From contig NZ_JAIRAU010000056.1 of the NCBI RefSeq assembly GCF_020073745.1, positions 390,110-454,109 on the forward strand: a stretch of 64,000 bases of DNA, given 5' to 3'. The notes beneath the pieces are model-generated. The model ran no database searches. It was not told the DNA's origin and saw only the letters and a program-made list of their open reading frames with translations. Below, one piece after another: positions 35,000 through 43,806 of this stretch. The position numbers and the translations under genes are program-made. Source of the stretch: Nannocystis pusilla (lineage in GTDB: Bacteria > Myxococcota_A > Polyangia > Nannocystales > Nannocystaceae). Each line of letters starts with the position of its first letter. The stretch's first letter is position 1.

Positions 35000-35299
35000 T
35001 CAGGCCACGCGGACGTGACGCACGAGCGCCGAGGGCAGCTCGAGCAAGGGACCGATGGCGACGAACGCCTTCTCGGTGTGCGCGGAGCCGAGGTGCGCGT
35101 CGGCGGCGTCGTCACTGTCCCACACCTCGAGCACCACGAACTCGCGCGGGTCGCCGGTGCCCTGCCAGGCCTCGAAACGGCGGTTGCCGGGCAGGCGCCG
35201 GCCGGCCTGGACGAGCTCCCGCATGGCCGCGGCGAACTGCTCGGCGGTGTGCGGCCGGGCCAGCATGGTCGTGACGACGTGGACGTGGGGATCTGGCAT
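35000..35299 (-). CDS. ABM-domain protein, paralogue of 34285-34590
   Basis: 99 residues from the ATG at 35299. It keeps the same core (FEAWQGTGDPREFVVLEVWD, SDDAADAHLGSAHTEKAF) as the downstream paralogue, notably the WDSDxAADAH motif. It is first in the three-gene operon. The two copies probably form a related pair acting on similar ligands. Confidence 0.82.
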   Translation of the reverse strand: MPDPHVHVVTTMLARPHTAEQFAAAMRELVQAGRRLPGNRRFEAWQGTGDPREFVVLEVWDSDDAADAHLGSAHTEKAFVAIGPLLELPSALVRHVRVA

Positions 35300-35461
35300 G
35301 ACCCGACGCTGCCGCCGGGAGGGGGCGCCGTCGATTGCTGATTTCGTCGCTCGCGCGCGTGACCGAGGGCGGGGGCTCGCGAAAATTCGCGAGCTGCGAG
35401 GCGACCCTGCGCGGGTCGGCGACGGCCGCTGGCGCGCTGCTGCCGCCAGGCAGGGCGATAA

Positions 35462-35479
35462 CATGTCTTCGAGGACATG
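35462..35479. repeat. Near-palindromic CATG-N10-CATG hairpin
   Basis: CATG 35462 and CATG 35476 around TCTTCGAGGA; the surrounding 20 bases are almost a perfect palindrome. Intergenic, between the ABM operon and the membrane protein. Confidence 0.72.
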
Positions 35480-35565
35480 TCCTCGCGCCGCGGGTGCCAC
35501 CTGTCGATATGCGCGAGCCGGATCGCTACGAGGAACTCCGCGTCGGTAGCGCGCAGCCCCCGCAG

Positions 35566-36150
35566 CTAGTCGGCCTGGAGGTCCGCGTCGCGCGGGGTGG
35601 TGGCGGCGAGCAAGAAGGCCGCGGCGAGGGCGACGTGGACGGCGAGGCCGAACGGTCGCTGGCCGAAGGTCTGGAAGTGCAGCCAGAACGTGGCCCCGGT
35701 CAGGACGACGCCGCCCCAGCGGGTCAGCCAGCGCGGCCCGAGCGGGCGGTCGGCGGCGTCGGCGTCGGCGCGGGCGTAGAGGTAATAGGCGCCGGCGACC
35801 GCGGCGAAGCCGATGAAGGACAGCCGCAGCGGCACGCTCGGGGCCTGCACGAGGGCGATGGCGTGGAGCACGAGGACCGCGTGGGTGAGCGACAGCGGGA
35901 TCTGGATCACCTGGGCGGCGCGCCCGCGGTCGCGCAGGACGCTGGCGACGGCGACGGCGAGGCCGAACAGGAACGGGGCGCCGAAGGTGAACAGGCCGAA
36001 CAGGGCGGCGACCGGGTCGCGCGCGCCGATGTGCAGCAGCCAGTCGAGCACGCTGTCGTCGCCGACGATCGGCAGGGCGATGGCGGCGAACAGGGTGAGG
36101 CCGAGGGCGGCGCTGTGACGCGGGAGGACGGGCGTGCCAGGAGCGGCCAT
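35566..36150 (-). CDS. Integral membrane protein, unknown
   Basis: 194 residues from the ATG at 36150. Six hydrophobic segments (LGLTLFAAIALPIVG, DPVAALFGLFTFGAPFLFGL, QIPLSLTHAVLVLHAIAL, FIGFAAVAGAYYLY, GGVVLTGATFWLHF, FGLAVHVALAAAFLLAA) and no recognised motif. It lies 67 bases after cysNC on the same strand, separated by a hairpin array. Confidence 0.7.
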   Translation of the reverse strand: MAAPGTPVLPRHSAALGLTLFAAIALPIVGDDSVLDWLLHIGARDPVAALFGLFTFGAPFLFGLAVAVASVLRDRGRAAQVIQIPLSLTHAVLVLHAIALVQAPSVPLRLSFIGFAAVAGAYYLYARADADAADRPLGPRWLTRWGGVVLTGATFWLHFQTFGQRPFGLAVHVALAAAFLLAATTPRDADLQAD

Positions 36151-36185
36151 GCTCCCAGGATAGCAGGATCCCGCGGGGCGGCGAG

Positions 36186-36217
36186 CCTGTCTGTTGGGGC
36201 AGGTCACAAGGGACAGC
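36186..36217. repeat. 14-bp-period array after cysNC
   Basis: CCTG 36186, CAGG 36200 and CAGC 36214 in register, ending on the base before the cysNC stop codon at 36218. Confidence 0.72.
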
Positions 36218-38128
36218 TCAGACGACGCCGCGCGAGCGCAGCAGCTCGACCAGCGCGTCGACGCAGGCGTCGACGCCGAGCTCGTGGGTCGGGAGCACCA
36301 GGTCGGGGGCGCCGGGGGCCTCGTAGGCGGCGCTGACCCCCGGGAAGGCCTTGAGCTCGCCGGCGTCGGCGCGGGCGTACATGCCGGTGCGGTCGCGCGC
36401 GCGGCACACGTCGACGGGCGCCGAGAGGTGGACCTCGAGCACGCGGCCGTCGCCGATGACCTGGCGGGCCCGGGCGCGCACGGCCTCGTGCGGGGCCACG
36501 AAGGCGCAGATGCAGATCAGACCTGTCTCATTGAACAGGCGGGCGACCTCGGCGGAGCGGCGCAGGTTCTCGCTGCGGTCGTCGGCGGTGTAGCCGAGGT
36601 CGCGGGCGAGGCCGCGGCGCATCGCCGGGCCGTAGAGCACGGCGGCGGCGCGGCCGGCGGCGAACAGCCGCTGCTCGAGGGCGTAGGCGAGGGTGCCCTT
36701 GCCGGAGCCGGGCAAGCCGGTGAGCAGGAGGGTGACGGCGCGCTGGCCGAACCGCTCCTCGCGGGCCTCGCGGGCGACGAGGCTGCGATGATCGCGGCCG
36801 CCCTCGTCGACGCCGGCGGCGGTCCACGGATCGGTCCTGTCGCTGCGGTCGCCGCGGTCGCACAGCATGCCGGCGCCGACGGTGCCGTTGGTGCTGCGAT
36901 CGATGATGACGAAGCTGCCGGTGGCCTGGTTGACGGCGTACGGGTCGTAGTTGAGCGGCCGGTGGAGGCTGAGCACGCAGCGGCCGATCTCGTTCATCGC
37001 CAGGCCGTCGGCCGGCCGCCGCTCGAGGGTGGCGACGTCGACGCGGTGCAGCACGGCCTCGAGCTCGCCGGGGACGGTGCGGGTGTTGTGCTTGACGAGG
37101 TAGCTGCGCCCGCGCACGAGCGGCCGCTCGTCCATCCACACGACCATGGCCTCGATGTCGCTGGCCTGCTGCGGCTCGCCGCCGGGGCGGACGATGACGT
37201 CGCCGCGGCTGACGTCGACCTCGTCGGCGAGGACGACGGTGACGGACATCGGCGCGTGGGCCTCGGCGAGGTCGCCGTCGAAGGTGACGATCCGCTTGAC
37301 GGTGGAGCGCCCGCGCGAGGGCAGGACGACGACCTCGTCGCCGACGCGCAGGACGCCGGAGGCGAGCGAGCCGGCGAAGCCGCGGAAGTCGTGGCTCGGC
37401 CGCAGGACCAGCTGCACCGGCAGGCGCAGGTCCTGGAGGTTGCGGTCGGAGGCGATGTGGACGGTCTCGAGGTGGGCGAGCAGCGGCGGGCCCTGGTACC
37501 ACGGCATGCGCTCGCCGACCTCGACGACGTTGTCGCCGTCGCGCGCGGAGATCGGGATGAAGGTGATGTCGTGGATCTGCAGGCCGGCGGCGAAGTCGGT
37601 GTAGGCGCGCCGGATGTCCTCGAAGACAGCCTCGTCGAAGCCGACGAGGTCCATCTTGTTGACGGCGACCACGAGGTGCTTGATGCCGAGGAGGCTGCAG
37701 ATGTAGCTGTGGCGCCGCGTCTGCGGCATGACGCCGTGGCGCGCGTCGATCAGGATGATGGCCAGCTGGCAGGTGCTGGCGCCGGTCGCCATGTTGCGGG
37801 TGTACTGCTCGTGTCCGGGGCAGTCGGCGATGATGAACTTGCGCCGGTCGGTGCTGAAGTAGCGGTAGGCGACGTCGATGGTGATGCCCTGCTCGCGCTC
37901 GGCCCGCAGACCGTCGGTCAAGAGCGCGAGGTCGAGCTCGCCGCCGGTGGTCCCCTGGCGCACGCTGTCGCGCCGGATCGCCGCCAGCTGGTCCTCGTAG
38001 ATCGCCCGCGTGTCGTGCATGAGCCGGCCGATCAAGGTCGACTTGCCGTCGTCGACGCTGCCGCAGGTCAAGAGGCGCAGCAGCTCCTTCTGCTGGTGAC
38101 GCTCGAGGTAGGCGTGAATGTCGGTCAT
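36218..38128 (-). CDS. cysNC: Bifunctional sulfate adenylyltransferase large subunit / APS kinase
   Basis: 636 residues. The N-terminal EF-Tu-like GTPase (GSVDDGKST, DCPGHEQYTRNM, NKMDL) and its beta-barrel domains form CysN, which with CysD makes APS from sulfate and ATP. The C-terminal 175 residues are an APS kinase domain. Its P-loop is GLPGSGKGT rather than the usual GLSGAGKST, and the normal LDGDNVR segment reads LYGPAMRRGL, so phosphorylation activity is uncertain; DDRSENLRRSAEVARLF and FPGVSAAYE are kept. CysD is not next door but 13 kb away. Confidence 0.93.
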   Translation of the reverse strand: MTDIHAYLERHQQKELLRLLTCGSVDDGKSTLIGRLMHDTRAIYEDQLAAIRRDSVRQGTTGGELDLALLTDGLRAEREQGITIDVAYRYFSTDRRKFIIADCPGHEQYTRNMATGASTCQLAIILIDARHGVMPQTRRHSYICSLLGIKHLVVAVNKMDLVGFDEAVFEDIRRAYTDFAAGLQIHDITFIPISARDGDNVVEVGERMPWYQGPPLLAHLETVHIASDRNLQDLRLPVQLVLRPSHDFRGFAGSLASGVLRVGDEVVVLPSRGRSTVKRIVTFDGDLAEAHAPMSVTVVLADEVDVSRGDVIVRPGGEPQQASDIEAMVVWMDERPLVRGRSYLVKHNTRTVPGELEAVLHRVDVATLERRPADGLAMNEIGRCVLSLHRPLNYDPYAVNQATGSFVIIDRSTNGTVGAGMLCDRGDRSDRTDPWTAAGVDEGGRDHRSLVAREAREERFGQRAVTLLLTGLPGSGKGTLAYALEQRLFAAGRAAAVLYGPAMRRGLARDLGYTADDRSENLRRSAEVARLFNETGLICICAFVAPHEAVRARARQVIGDGRVLEVHLSAPVDVCRARDRTGMYARADAGELKAFPGVSAAYEAPGAPDLVLPTHELGVDACVDALVELLRSRGVV

Positions 38129-38422
38129 GGATCCTCGCCGACGCGGGCGGCCGGGCGAGCTTCGCGGCAACGCGGCCCGCTGGCAACGGCCGTCGCGCCG
38201 TCGCGCCGTCGCCGCTGGAGCGGTGAGACGGCCCTCGCGTCGTTGCGCGCGCATCGGTGGGGCTGGCGGCGGCGGTTGAGTTCACGCACGCGGCCGCGAG
38301 GACGGGCGTCTGGTCCGATCGCGGGGAAAGGACGGCTGCGACGCCGTTGCACGGCCGCCGCGGCGCCAGGAAGGCGAGTGGCCGTGGCCGTGGCCGCGGG
38401 CGCGGTCGGAGGCGCCGATGCG

Positions 38423-38482
38423 GCTGGCTCAGACGGCATGTTCGATGGGACCTGTCGTGAAGGGCATGGCAGATCGAACATG
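38423..38482. repeat. 14-bp-period array between cysNC and the TolR-like gene
   Basis: GCTG 38423, CATG 38437, CCTG 38451, CATG 38465 and CATG 38479 in exact register, 60 bases in all. It lies in the 380-base gap 38129-38508, which otherwise holds only a short CGTCGCGC repeat upstream of cysNC. Confidence 0.83.
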
Positions 38483-38508
38483 TCCTGAGGGCGGCCGGTC
38501 GCCGCGGG

Positions 38509-39237
38509 TCAGCGCGGGCACGCGAGCGAGTGGGTCGCCACGCCCTCGCCGTAGATCTTGTGCTCGGGGAAGCGATCGCGCAGCTGCTCCTCGAGCTTGC
38601 GCGCGACTCGCCAGGTCGCGCGTTCGTTCTGGCGCACGATCGTCATGGCGTTGCCGCCGCGGGTGCGTCGCAGGGCGTCGACGAGCCCGGCGCCGCCCTC
38701 CGCGAGCCAGTCCTGCAGCTCGGCGCCCGCGGCGGGGACGGCCCCGCACGAGCGCCAGGCGCCCGCGAGCGGCTCGGTGCGGTAGCAGCAGTGGTTGACG
38801 ACGTCGTCGCCGACGAGCTCGCCGTCGACCTCGATCTCGAACACCGAGAAGTGATCGAGCAGGCGGGCCAGCACCTCCTGGCGGCGCAGGACCTCGTCGC
38901 CGGGGGTGGTCGCGGTGGCGGCGGCCTGCTCGGCGGTCGCGCGCAGGCGCTCGAGCGCGGACTGCAATTCGCGCTGGGCCTCGGCGGCGCGCGCGAGCTC
39001 GGCGCGCGCGGCCTCGGCGGCGCTGGTGGCCGCGGCCTCGGCCTGCTGCAGCCGGGCGAGCTCGCCGGGGTCGACCTGCTGCGCGCGCAGCCGCTGCAGC
39101 TCGGCCTGCAGCTGCGCGGCGCCGTGCGCCGAGGCGTCGAGCTGGCCCTCCTGGATAGTGGCGAACACGAACAGCACCACCATGAACACGTCGAGCAGGG
39201 GCAGCAGGTCGAGGGCGTGACGGCGGCGGCGCTTCAC
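38509..39237 (-). CDS. ExbD/TolR-like protein with coiled coil
   Basis: 242 residues from a GTG overlapping the previous stop (GTGA). A basic start (KRRRRH), one membrane segment with the Asp expected for proton-motive coupling (LDLLPLLDVFMVVLFVFAT), a long Ala/Glu/Gln/Leu coiled coil (about 35-110), then a periplasmic alpha/beta domain. This is the plan of ExbD/TolR, with the coiled coil as an unusual addition. Its partner, the TolQ-like protein, is immediately upstream. Confidence 0.78.
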   Translation of the reverse strand: MKRRRRHALDLLPLLDVFMVVLFVFATIQEGQLDASAHGAAQLQAELQRLRAQQVDPGELARLQQAEAAATSAAEAARAELARAAEAQRELQSALERLRATAEQAAATATTPGDEVLRRQEVLARLLDHFSVFEIEVDGELVGDDVVNHCCYRTEPLAGAWRSCGAVPAAGAELQDWLAEGGAGLVDALRRTRGGNAMTIVRQNERATWRVARKLEEQLRDRFPEHKIYGEGVATHSLACPR

Positions 39238-39800
39238 GAGCCGGTCCTCTCGGGCGGTTGCTCGAGCCCCTCGAGCAGGGCCTCGCGGACGTGCTGCGAG
39301 GCGCGCTCGAGCAGGCTCTCGCACGCGCCGGCGATCAGCGACAGGGCGATCGCGCCGATCAGCCCCCAGAAGGTGGTGCCGAGGGCCATCGGCAGGCGCG
39401 CGCGGAAGCCCTCGAGGTCGGTCGGATCGGCGCTGACCAGCGCGAACACGGTGCCGAGGATCCCGAGGTGCACGGACAGCTGGGCGAACCGCTCGACCCA
39501 GCCGATGCGCTCGCCGAGGCGGATCAGCGTGCGCGCGGCGGGCTCGACCTGCTGACCGCTCAGCAGGCGCGCGAGCTCCTCGAAGGAGAGGTCGACCACC
39601 GGCGCCGACTCGAGGCGGCGGCGAATCGGGTGATCGGCGGCCAGCTGGGCGCCGATCTTGCGCAGCACGATCAGGCCGCCGGCGAGGACGTCGCGCTGGC
39701 GGGCGGCGCCGCGCAGCCAGCCGAGAGACAGGGCGGTCATCGCCAGGGTCGCCGCGAGGACGACGATGCTGAAGGGGTCGAACAGCGCCTGCCAGAACAC
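39234..39800 (-). CDS. ExbB/TolQ/MotA-like proton-channel protein
   Basis: 188 residues with three membrane segments. The C-terminal two carry the family pattern (HLGILGTVFALVSADPTD and LPMALGTTFWGLIGAIALSL), which in TolQ/ExbB lines the proton path with Thr. With the TolR-like gene it should form a motor driven by the proton gradient. Overlaps the TolR-like gene by four bases. Confidence 0.83.
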   Translation of the reverse strand: MFWQALFDPFSIVVLAATLAMTALSLGWLRGAARQRDVLAGGLIVLRKIGAQLAADHPIRRRLESAPVVDLSFEELARLLSGQQVEPAARTLIRLGERIGWVERFAQLSVHLGILGTVFALVSADPTDLEGFRARLPMALGTTFWGLIGAIALSLIAGACESLLERASQHVREALLEGLEQPPERTGS

Positions 39801-39803
39801 GCG

Positions 39804-40256
39804 CTACTCCGAGATCACCTGGACCGTGGCGCCGCGACGCCGCAGGCAGGTCCGCAGGTCCTCGACGACCCGCTGGGCCCCCGCGGTGGCCGCGAGCTCG
39901 ACGATCGCGCCGGGGATCTGTTCGCCGCACACGTCGTCGCAGCTGCGGAGCTCCCTGGCCCCGCCGAGGCGGCACTGCTCGCCCTGCACGACGATCCGGA
40001 CCCTGGCCTCCGCTTTTGCTTCTGCAGCGGGCTCCGCCTTCGGGGTCGCCTGCTCCTTCTGGCTGAGCGCGGCCACCGACAGCCCGAGGCCGGCCAGACA
40101 ATCGTTGAAGTAGCCGACCCCGAGGGCGACGAGCACCGCGAGACAGGCGAAAAAACCGACGCGGGCAGGACGAGAACGGCCGCTCACCGTGGCGACGATG
40201 ACCCAGCGGGCCGCGGCGCGCAACCACGTCGGACTCGAGCGGGCGGCGCGCCTCAT
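39804..40256 (-). CDS. Third component of the TolQR-like operon, membrane-anchored
   Basis: 150 residues from the ATG at 40256; an upstream in-frame GTG at 40334 is possible, and the start is uncertain. One membrane segment (VGFFACLAVLVALGVGYF), a Lys/Glu/Ala linker, then a small periplasmic domain with four Cys (CRLGGARELRSCDDVC) and a beta-alpha-beta end (GATVQVISE) that could be a TolR/ExbD-like fold. It precedes the TolQ-like gene by three bases. Confidence 0.6.
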   Translation of the reverse strand: MRRAARSSPTWLRAAARWVIVATVSGRSRPARVGFFACLAVLVALGVGYFNDCLAGLGLSVAALSQKEQATPKAEPAAEAKAEARVRIVVQGEQCRLGGARELRSCDDVCGEQIPGAIVELAATAGAQRVVEDLRTCLRRRGATVQVISE

Positions 40257-40383
40257 GCGCAATCGGGCCCAGGGCCGCGGCGAGCGCGACAGGACCGGAA
40301 TGTCGGCGAATCGGCTCGGGGGCGGCGGGCGCACGGGCGCGGGCCCGGAGCGAGCGCGTCGCGGCGGGGGAGGTCGATCGAGA

Positions 40384-40429
40384 GATGTTCAAGAGGACAT
40401 GTTTTAAGGGGCATGTTCGTTGTGGGATG
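40384..40429. repeat. 14-bp-period array in a divergent promoter region
   Basis: GATG 40384, CATG 40398, CATG 40412 and GATG 40426 in register. Sits in the 360-base region between the divergent TolQR-like operon and the lipoprotein at 40617. The array is unusually AT-rich inside (TTTTAAGG). Confidence 0.8.
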
Positions 40430-40564
40430 CATCTGTGGCTGGAGCGGTCCGCCCGCGGCTGCGGAGGTCCTGGCCGCCCAGGCCCCGGCGTGCGGCCCGG
40501 GAAACCCAGCGGGTGCGATCCCCTGTGCGAGGGCATGCGCGGTCGTGTGGCGGTGGCGAGCGGC

Positions 40565-40595
40565 TTGCGATCGTCGCTGGGTTCTCCGCTAGAGT
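40565..40595 (+). promoter_or_regulatory. Weak promoter candidate for the 40617 lipoprotein
   Basis: TTGCGA (40565-40570) and TAGAGT (40590-40595) with a 19-base spacer. The spacer is longer than ideal. An AGGGA ribosome site lies nine bases before the ATG. Confidence 0.3.
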
Positions 40596-40616
40596 GCGCC
40601 TATCAGGGACGACTGC

Positions 40617-42370
40617 ATGTTGCCTATCAAGAATCTCACCGCTGCTTTCTTCGGCTTGCTCGCGCTGGGCGCCTGCGGGGACAGCGGAGGCCGCGGCGCC
40701 AGCGGGACGGGGGTGGCGACGATGACGGGGATCGCGACCTTGCCCGGCACGTCGGTGTCGACGAGCGAGACGGGGACCGAGACCGCGGCGCCGCCGACGA
40801 CGGGGGGCACCGAGCAGGGCACGACCGTGGCGCCGACGGTGACCGGCGACAGCGATTCGGCCGACTCGGTGACGTCGATCGGGCTGTGTACGCCGGGCGA
40901 GCTGCAGTGCGACGGGCCGACCGCGTTCCAGATCTGCTCGGACGACGGGCAGTCGTGGGAGGGGCCGACCGAGTGCGGTCTCAACGAGGTGTGCGACTTC
41001 GGGCTGTGCAAGTCGCTGTGCGCGAAGGCGCAGACCGACGCGTCCTCGGTCGGTTGCGAGTACTTCGCGGTCGACAACAACAACGACCCGGTCGAGGCCT
41101 ACGACTCGCAGCCGTACGCGGTGGTGGTGTCGAACGTCGACCCGGTCAAGGCCGCGAACGTGCAGGTGAGACCCACGACGGGGTGCAGTGGACGACGATC
41201 CAGCAGATGGCCGTCGGGCCCAACACGCTGCACCAGTTCGACCTGCCGGATCGACACATCGACTACACCGGCGTCAACCCGCGCGGCGCGTACAAGGTCC
41301 TCAGCGACGTGCCGATCATCGCCTACCAGTTCCAGCCGATCAACGGCGAGACGTCGTACACGAGCGACGCGTCGCTGCTGCTGCCGGTCAACGTCTACGA
41401 CCAGTACTATTACGTGGTCGGCTGGGGCGAGAGCAGCTTCGGCAACGCGCAGCTCAACATCGTCGCGGCCAAGGACGCGACGACGGTGACGATCACGCCG
41501 GCGGTGCAGACCGACGCCGGCGGGGCGATCCCGGCGCTGCCGGCCGGGCAGCCGTACGTGCTGCCGCTGATGAACGAGGCCGACGTGATCCAGATCGAGT
41601 CGTCGACCAACATGCTGTCGGGCACGTACATCACCTCGGACAAGCCGATCGGGGTGTTCTCCAACCACTGGTGCGCCAACGTGCCGGACTCCGGCACGTG
41701 CTGCTGCGACCACCTCGAGGAGCAGGTGTACGGGCTGCAGACGTGGGGCAACACCTACGTGGCCAGCCGCTTCCCGGTGCGCAACAACGGCACGCCCGAG
41801 GCCTCGTACTGGCACCTGTTCGCGGCCGAGGACGGCACCGAGGTGCACATCGACCGCCACCCCGAGGTCACGGGGATCCCCGCCGACGACTTCACGATGA
41901 CGAAGGGCCAGCTCATCACGATGACGGTCGGCGGCACCGCGGCCAACCCCGGCGACTTCGTGGTCACCGCGAACAAGCCGATCTACTTGATGCAGTACAT
42001 GTCGTCGTCGGCCAACACCAACGTCCCGCCGCTGCAGGCCGGTGACCCGGCGATGGCCCAGGGCGTGCCGCTGGCGCAGTTCCGCTCGAGCTACGTGATC
42101 CTGATCCCGAGCAACTGGCTGAACGACCGGATCGTCCTGACCAAAAAGACAGGTGCCAGCGTCACCCTCGATGGCGTGCCGGTCAACCCGGCTGCGTTTA
42201 CCAAGGTCGGCGCGTCGGAGTGGGAGGTCGCGCGCGTACCGGCCGACGACGGGGTGCACGTGCTGACGGGCGACCAGGCGTTCGGGGTGATCGTGATCGG
42301 CTACGACGAATACGACTCGTACGCCTACCCGGGCGGGCTCGACCAGAAGCAGATCAACCCGCAAGGGTGA
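40617..42370 (+). pseudogene. IgGFc-binding-like surface lipoprotein with a one-base frameshift
   Basis: The frame from the ATG at 40617 gives a lipoprotein signal (LALGAC), a Thr/Ser linker, a Cys-rich domain (LCTPGELQCDGPTAFQIC) and the start of an IgGFc-binding-like beta domain (YFAVDNNNDPVEAYDSQPYAVVVSN). At about 41168 the frame changes by one base: the expected Val-Gln-Val-Glu-Thr-His reads as if one G were missing from GTGGAGACC. From there the other frame continues cleanly (GVQWTTIQQMAVGPNTLHQF) for about 400 residues to the stop at 42370. Either a real mutation or a sequencing error. Confidence 0.82.
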
Positions 42371-42380
42371 GGGCTGGCCG

Positions 42381-43208
42381 TCACGGCAATTGGAACACGC
42401 GGCGCGCGTTGCCGGCGAGGAACAGGCCGCGCGCCTCGTCGTCGAGCCCGAGCGCGTCGAGGCCGGCGAGCGCGCGCGCGGGGCTGATCATCGGCCAGTT
42501 GGTGCCGAACAGCACCTTCTTGCGCCCGTGCGCCGCGATGTACTGCACGAGCGCCGGAGGGTAGCGCTTCACGGTATAGGCGGAGGTGTCGATGTACACG
42601 TTCACGTGCTTGGTGCACACGGCGATCATCTCCTCGGTCCACGGGTAGCCGATGTGACCGCCGACGATCACGAGCTCGGGGAAGTCGAGGGCGACCTGGT
42701 CGATGTAGGGGATCGGTCGTCCGACCTCCGAGGGCTTGAGCGGGCCGGTGTGGCCGACCTGCGTGCAGAACGGGACGCCGAGCTCGCAGCACTCGGCGTA
42801 CAGCGGATAAAACCGCGGGTGCGTCGGCGGCAGCTCCCACAGCCATGGCAGCACGCGCACGCCGCGGAACCCGAGCTGCTTGACGCAGCGACGGAGCTCG
42901 CGCACGGCCTCCATCGGCCGGGTGATGTCGACGGAGCCGATCCCGACCAGCCGGTCGGGCGCCTGCGCGACCCATGTCGCGACCTCGTCGTTGCTGACGA
43001 GCGGACCCATCGGTCCCACCCACGCGCTGATCAGGCCGCGCGTGACGCCACCCTCGTCCATCCCCGCAAGCGTCGCGGCGAGCGGCCACGGGCCGGCGAA
43101 GTCGTCGCGGGTCCACCGCTTCAGCGAGTCGAGCCACGGCTGCGCCATGAACCGCGGGGTCGGGTGTTGCATCCAGGCGTCGATGATCGTCGGCGAGGCG
43201 GAGCTCAT
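42381..43208 (-). CDS. Amidohydrolase-family protein with altered metal ligands
   Basis: 275 residues, TIM-barrel type of the ACMSD-like amidohydrolase-2 family: VGIGSVDITRP, FRGVRVLPW, VIVGGHIGYPW and VLFGTNWPMI. The N-terminal HxH of the family is not visible; the start reads IDAWMQHP. The usual Asp of the last motif (GTDWP) is Asn here. Related subfamilies carry such changes, so a decarboxylase or hydrolase activity is uncertain. Convergent with the frameshifted lipoprotein (10 bases apart). Confidence 0.8.
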   Translation of the reverse strand: MSSASPTIIDAWMQHPTPRFMAQPWLDSLKRWTRDDFAGPWPLAATLAGMDEGGVTRGLISAWVGPMGPLVSNDEVATWVAQAPDRLVGIGSVDITRPMEAVRELRRCVKQLGFRGVRVLPWLWELPPTHPRFYPLYAECCELGVPFCTQVGHTGPLKPSEVGRPIPYIDQVALDFPELVIVGGHIGYPWTEEMIAVCTKHVNVYIDTSAYTVKRYPPALVQYIAAHGRKKVLFGTNWPMISPARALAGLDALGLDDEARGLFLAGNARRVFQLP

Positions 43209-43320
43209 GTGCGTCGCTTATCGCCGTGGTCGGGGCGAGTCAATACGGCCGCGAGCGTCGCGAGTCGGCGCGCGTGGGGCCCGTTCTCCGGTGCCGGCGA
43301 GTTCGCTACCATCGCGCGCG

Positions 43321-43767
43321 ATGGACCTCGCGGCCGCCCTCGCCCAGCTGCTCCCGATCTCCTCCACGCATTACTCGCTCATGTTCGTCGGGGGGGCGAT
43401 CGACCCCGAGAGAGGCAGCCTGGTGGCGACGGTGCGGCTGGTCGTCTGGGACGTGAACGGCGAGGAGCGATCGATGGGCGACATCAAGGAGCAGGAGGTC
43501 GAGGTCGTCCCCGCCAAATCCATCGACGATCCGCGCCTGCCCGCGTACTTCCAGGGCTGGGCCGAGGCTTTGCGCGTCGCGTTCGCGCGCCTCGACGAGG
43601 TGATCGCCGCCGAGGGCGAGGCCGCGGCGGGCAACAGGGTCGAGGAGGCGCTCCCGTGCGACATGTTCTGCCCCGAAGTCCTCGCGCTGCGCCGGCCGCA
43701 GACCGCGGAAGAATTCGCCGAGGCGCTGCTGTCGAACCGCAAGCGGCTCGGCTGGCTGCTGCCGTAG
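43321..43767 (+). CDS. Small hypothetical protein
   Basis: 148 residues from the ATG at 43321. An alpha/beta pattern: strand-rich first half (YSLMFVGGAIDPERGSLVATV), then helices and a Leu/Arg-rich C-terminus (AEEFAEALLSNRKRLGWLL). No signal peptide, membrane segment or recognised motif. It stands alone between the amidohydrolase and the deiminase operon. Confidence 0.6.
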   Translation: MDLAAALAQLLPISSTHYSLMFVGGAIDPERGSLVATVRLVVWDVNGEERSMGDIKEQEVEVVPAKSIDDPRLPAYFQGWAEALRVAFARLDEVIAAEGEAAAGNRVEEALPCDMFCPEVLALRRPQTAEEFAEALLSNRKRLGWLLP

Positions 43768-43806
43768 GCAGGCGACGCGATCACGAGCGCGTCGATGTGG
43801 ACCTGG

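Noticed and set aside
38129..38422. Riboswitch upstream of cysNC
   Set aside because: No recognisable SAM or other riboswitch core; only a short CGTCGCGC repeat.
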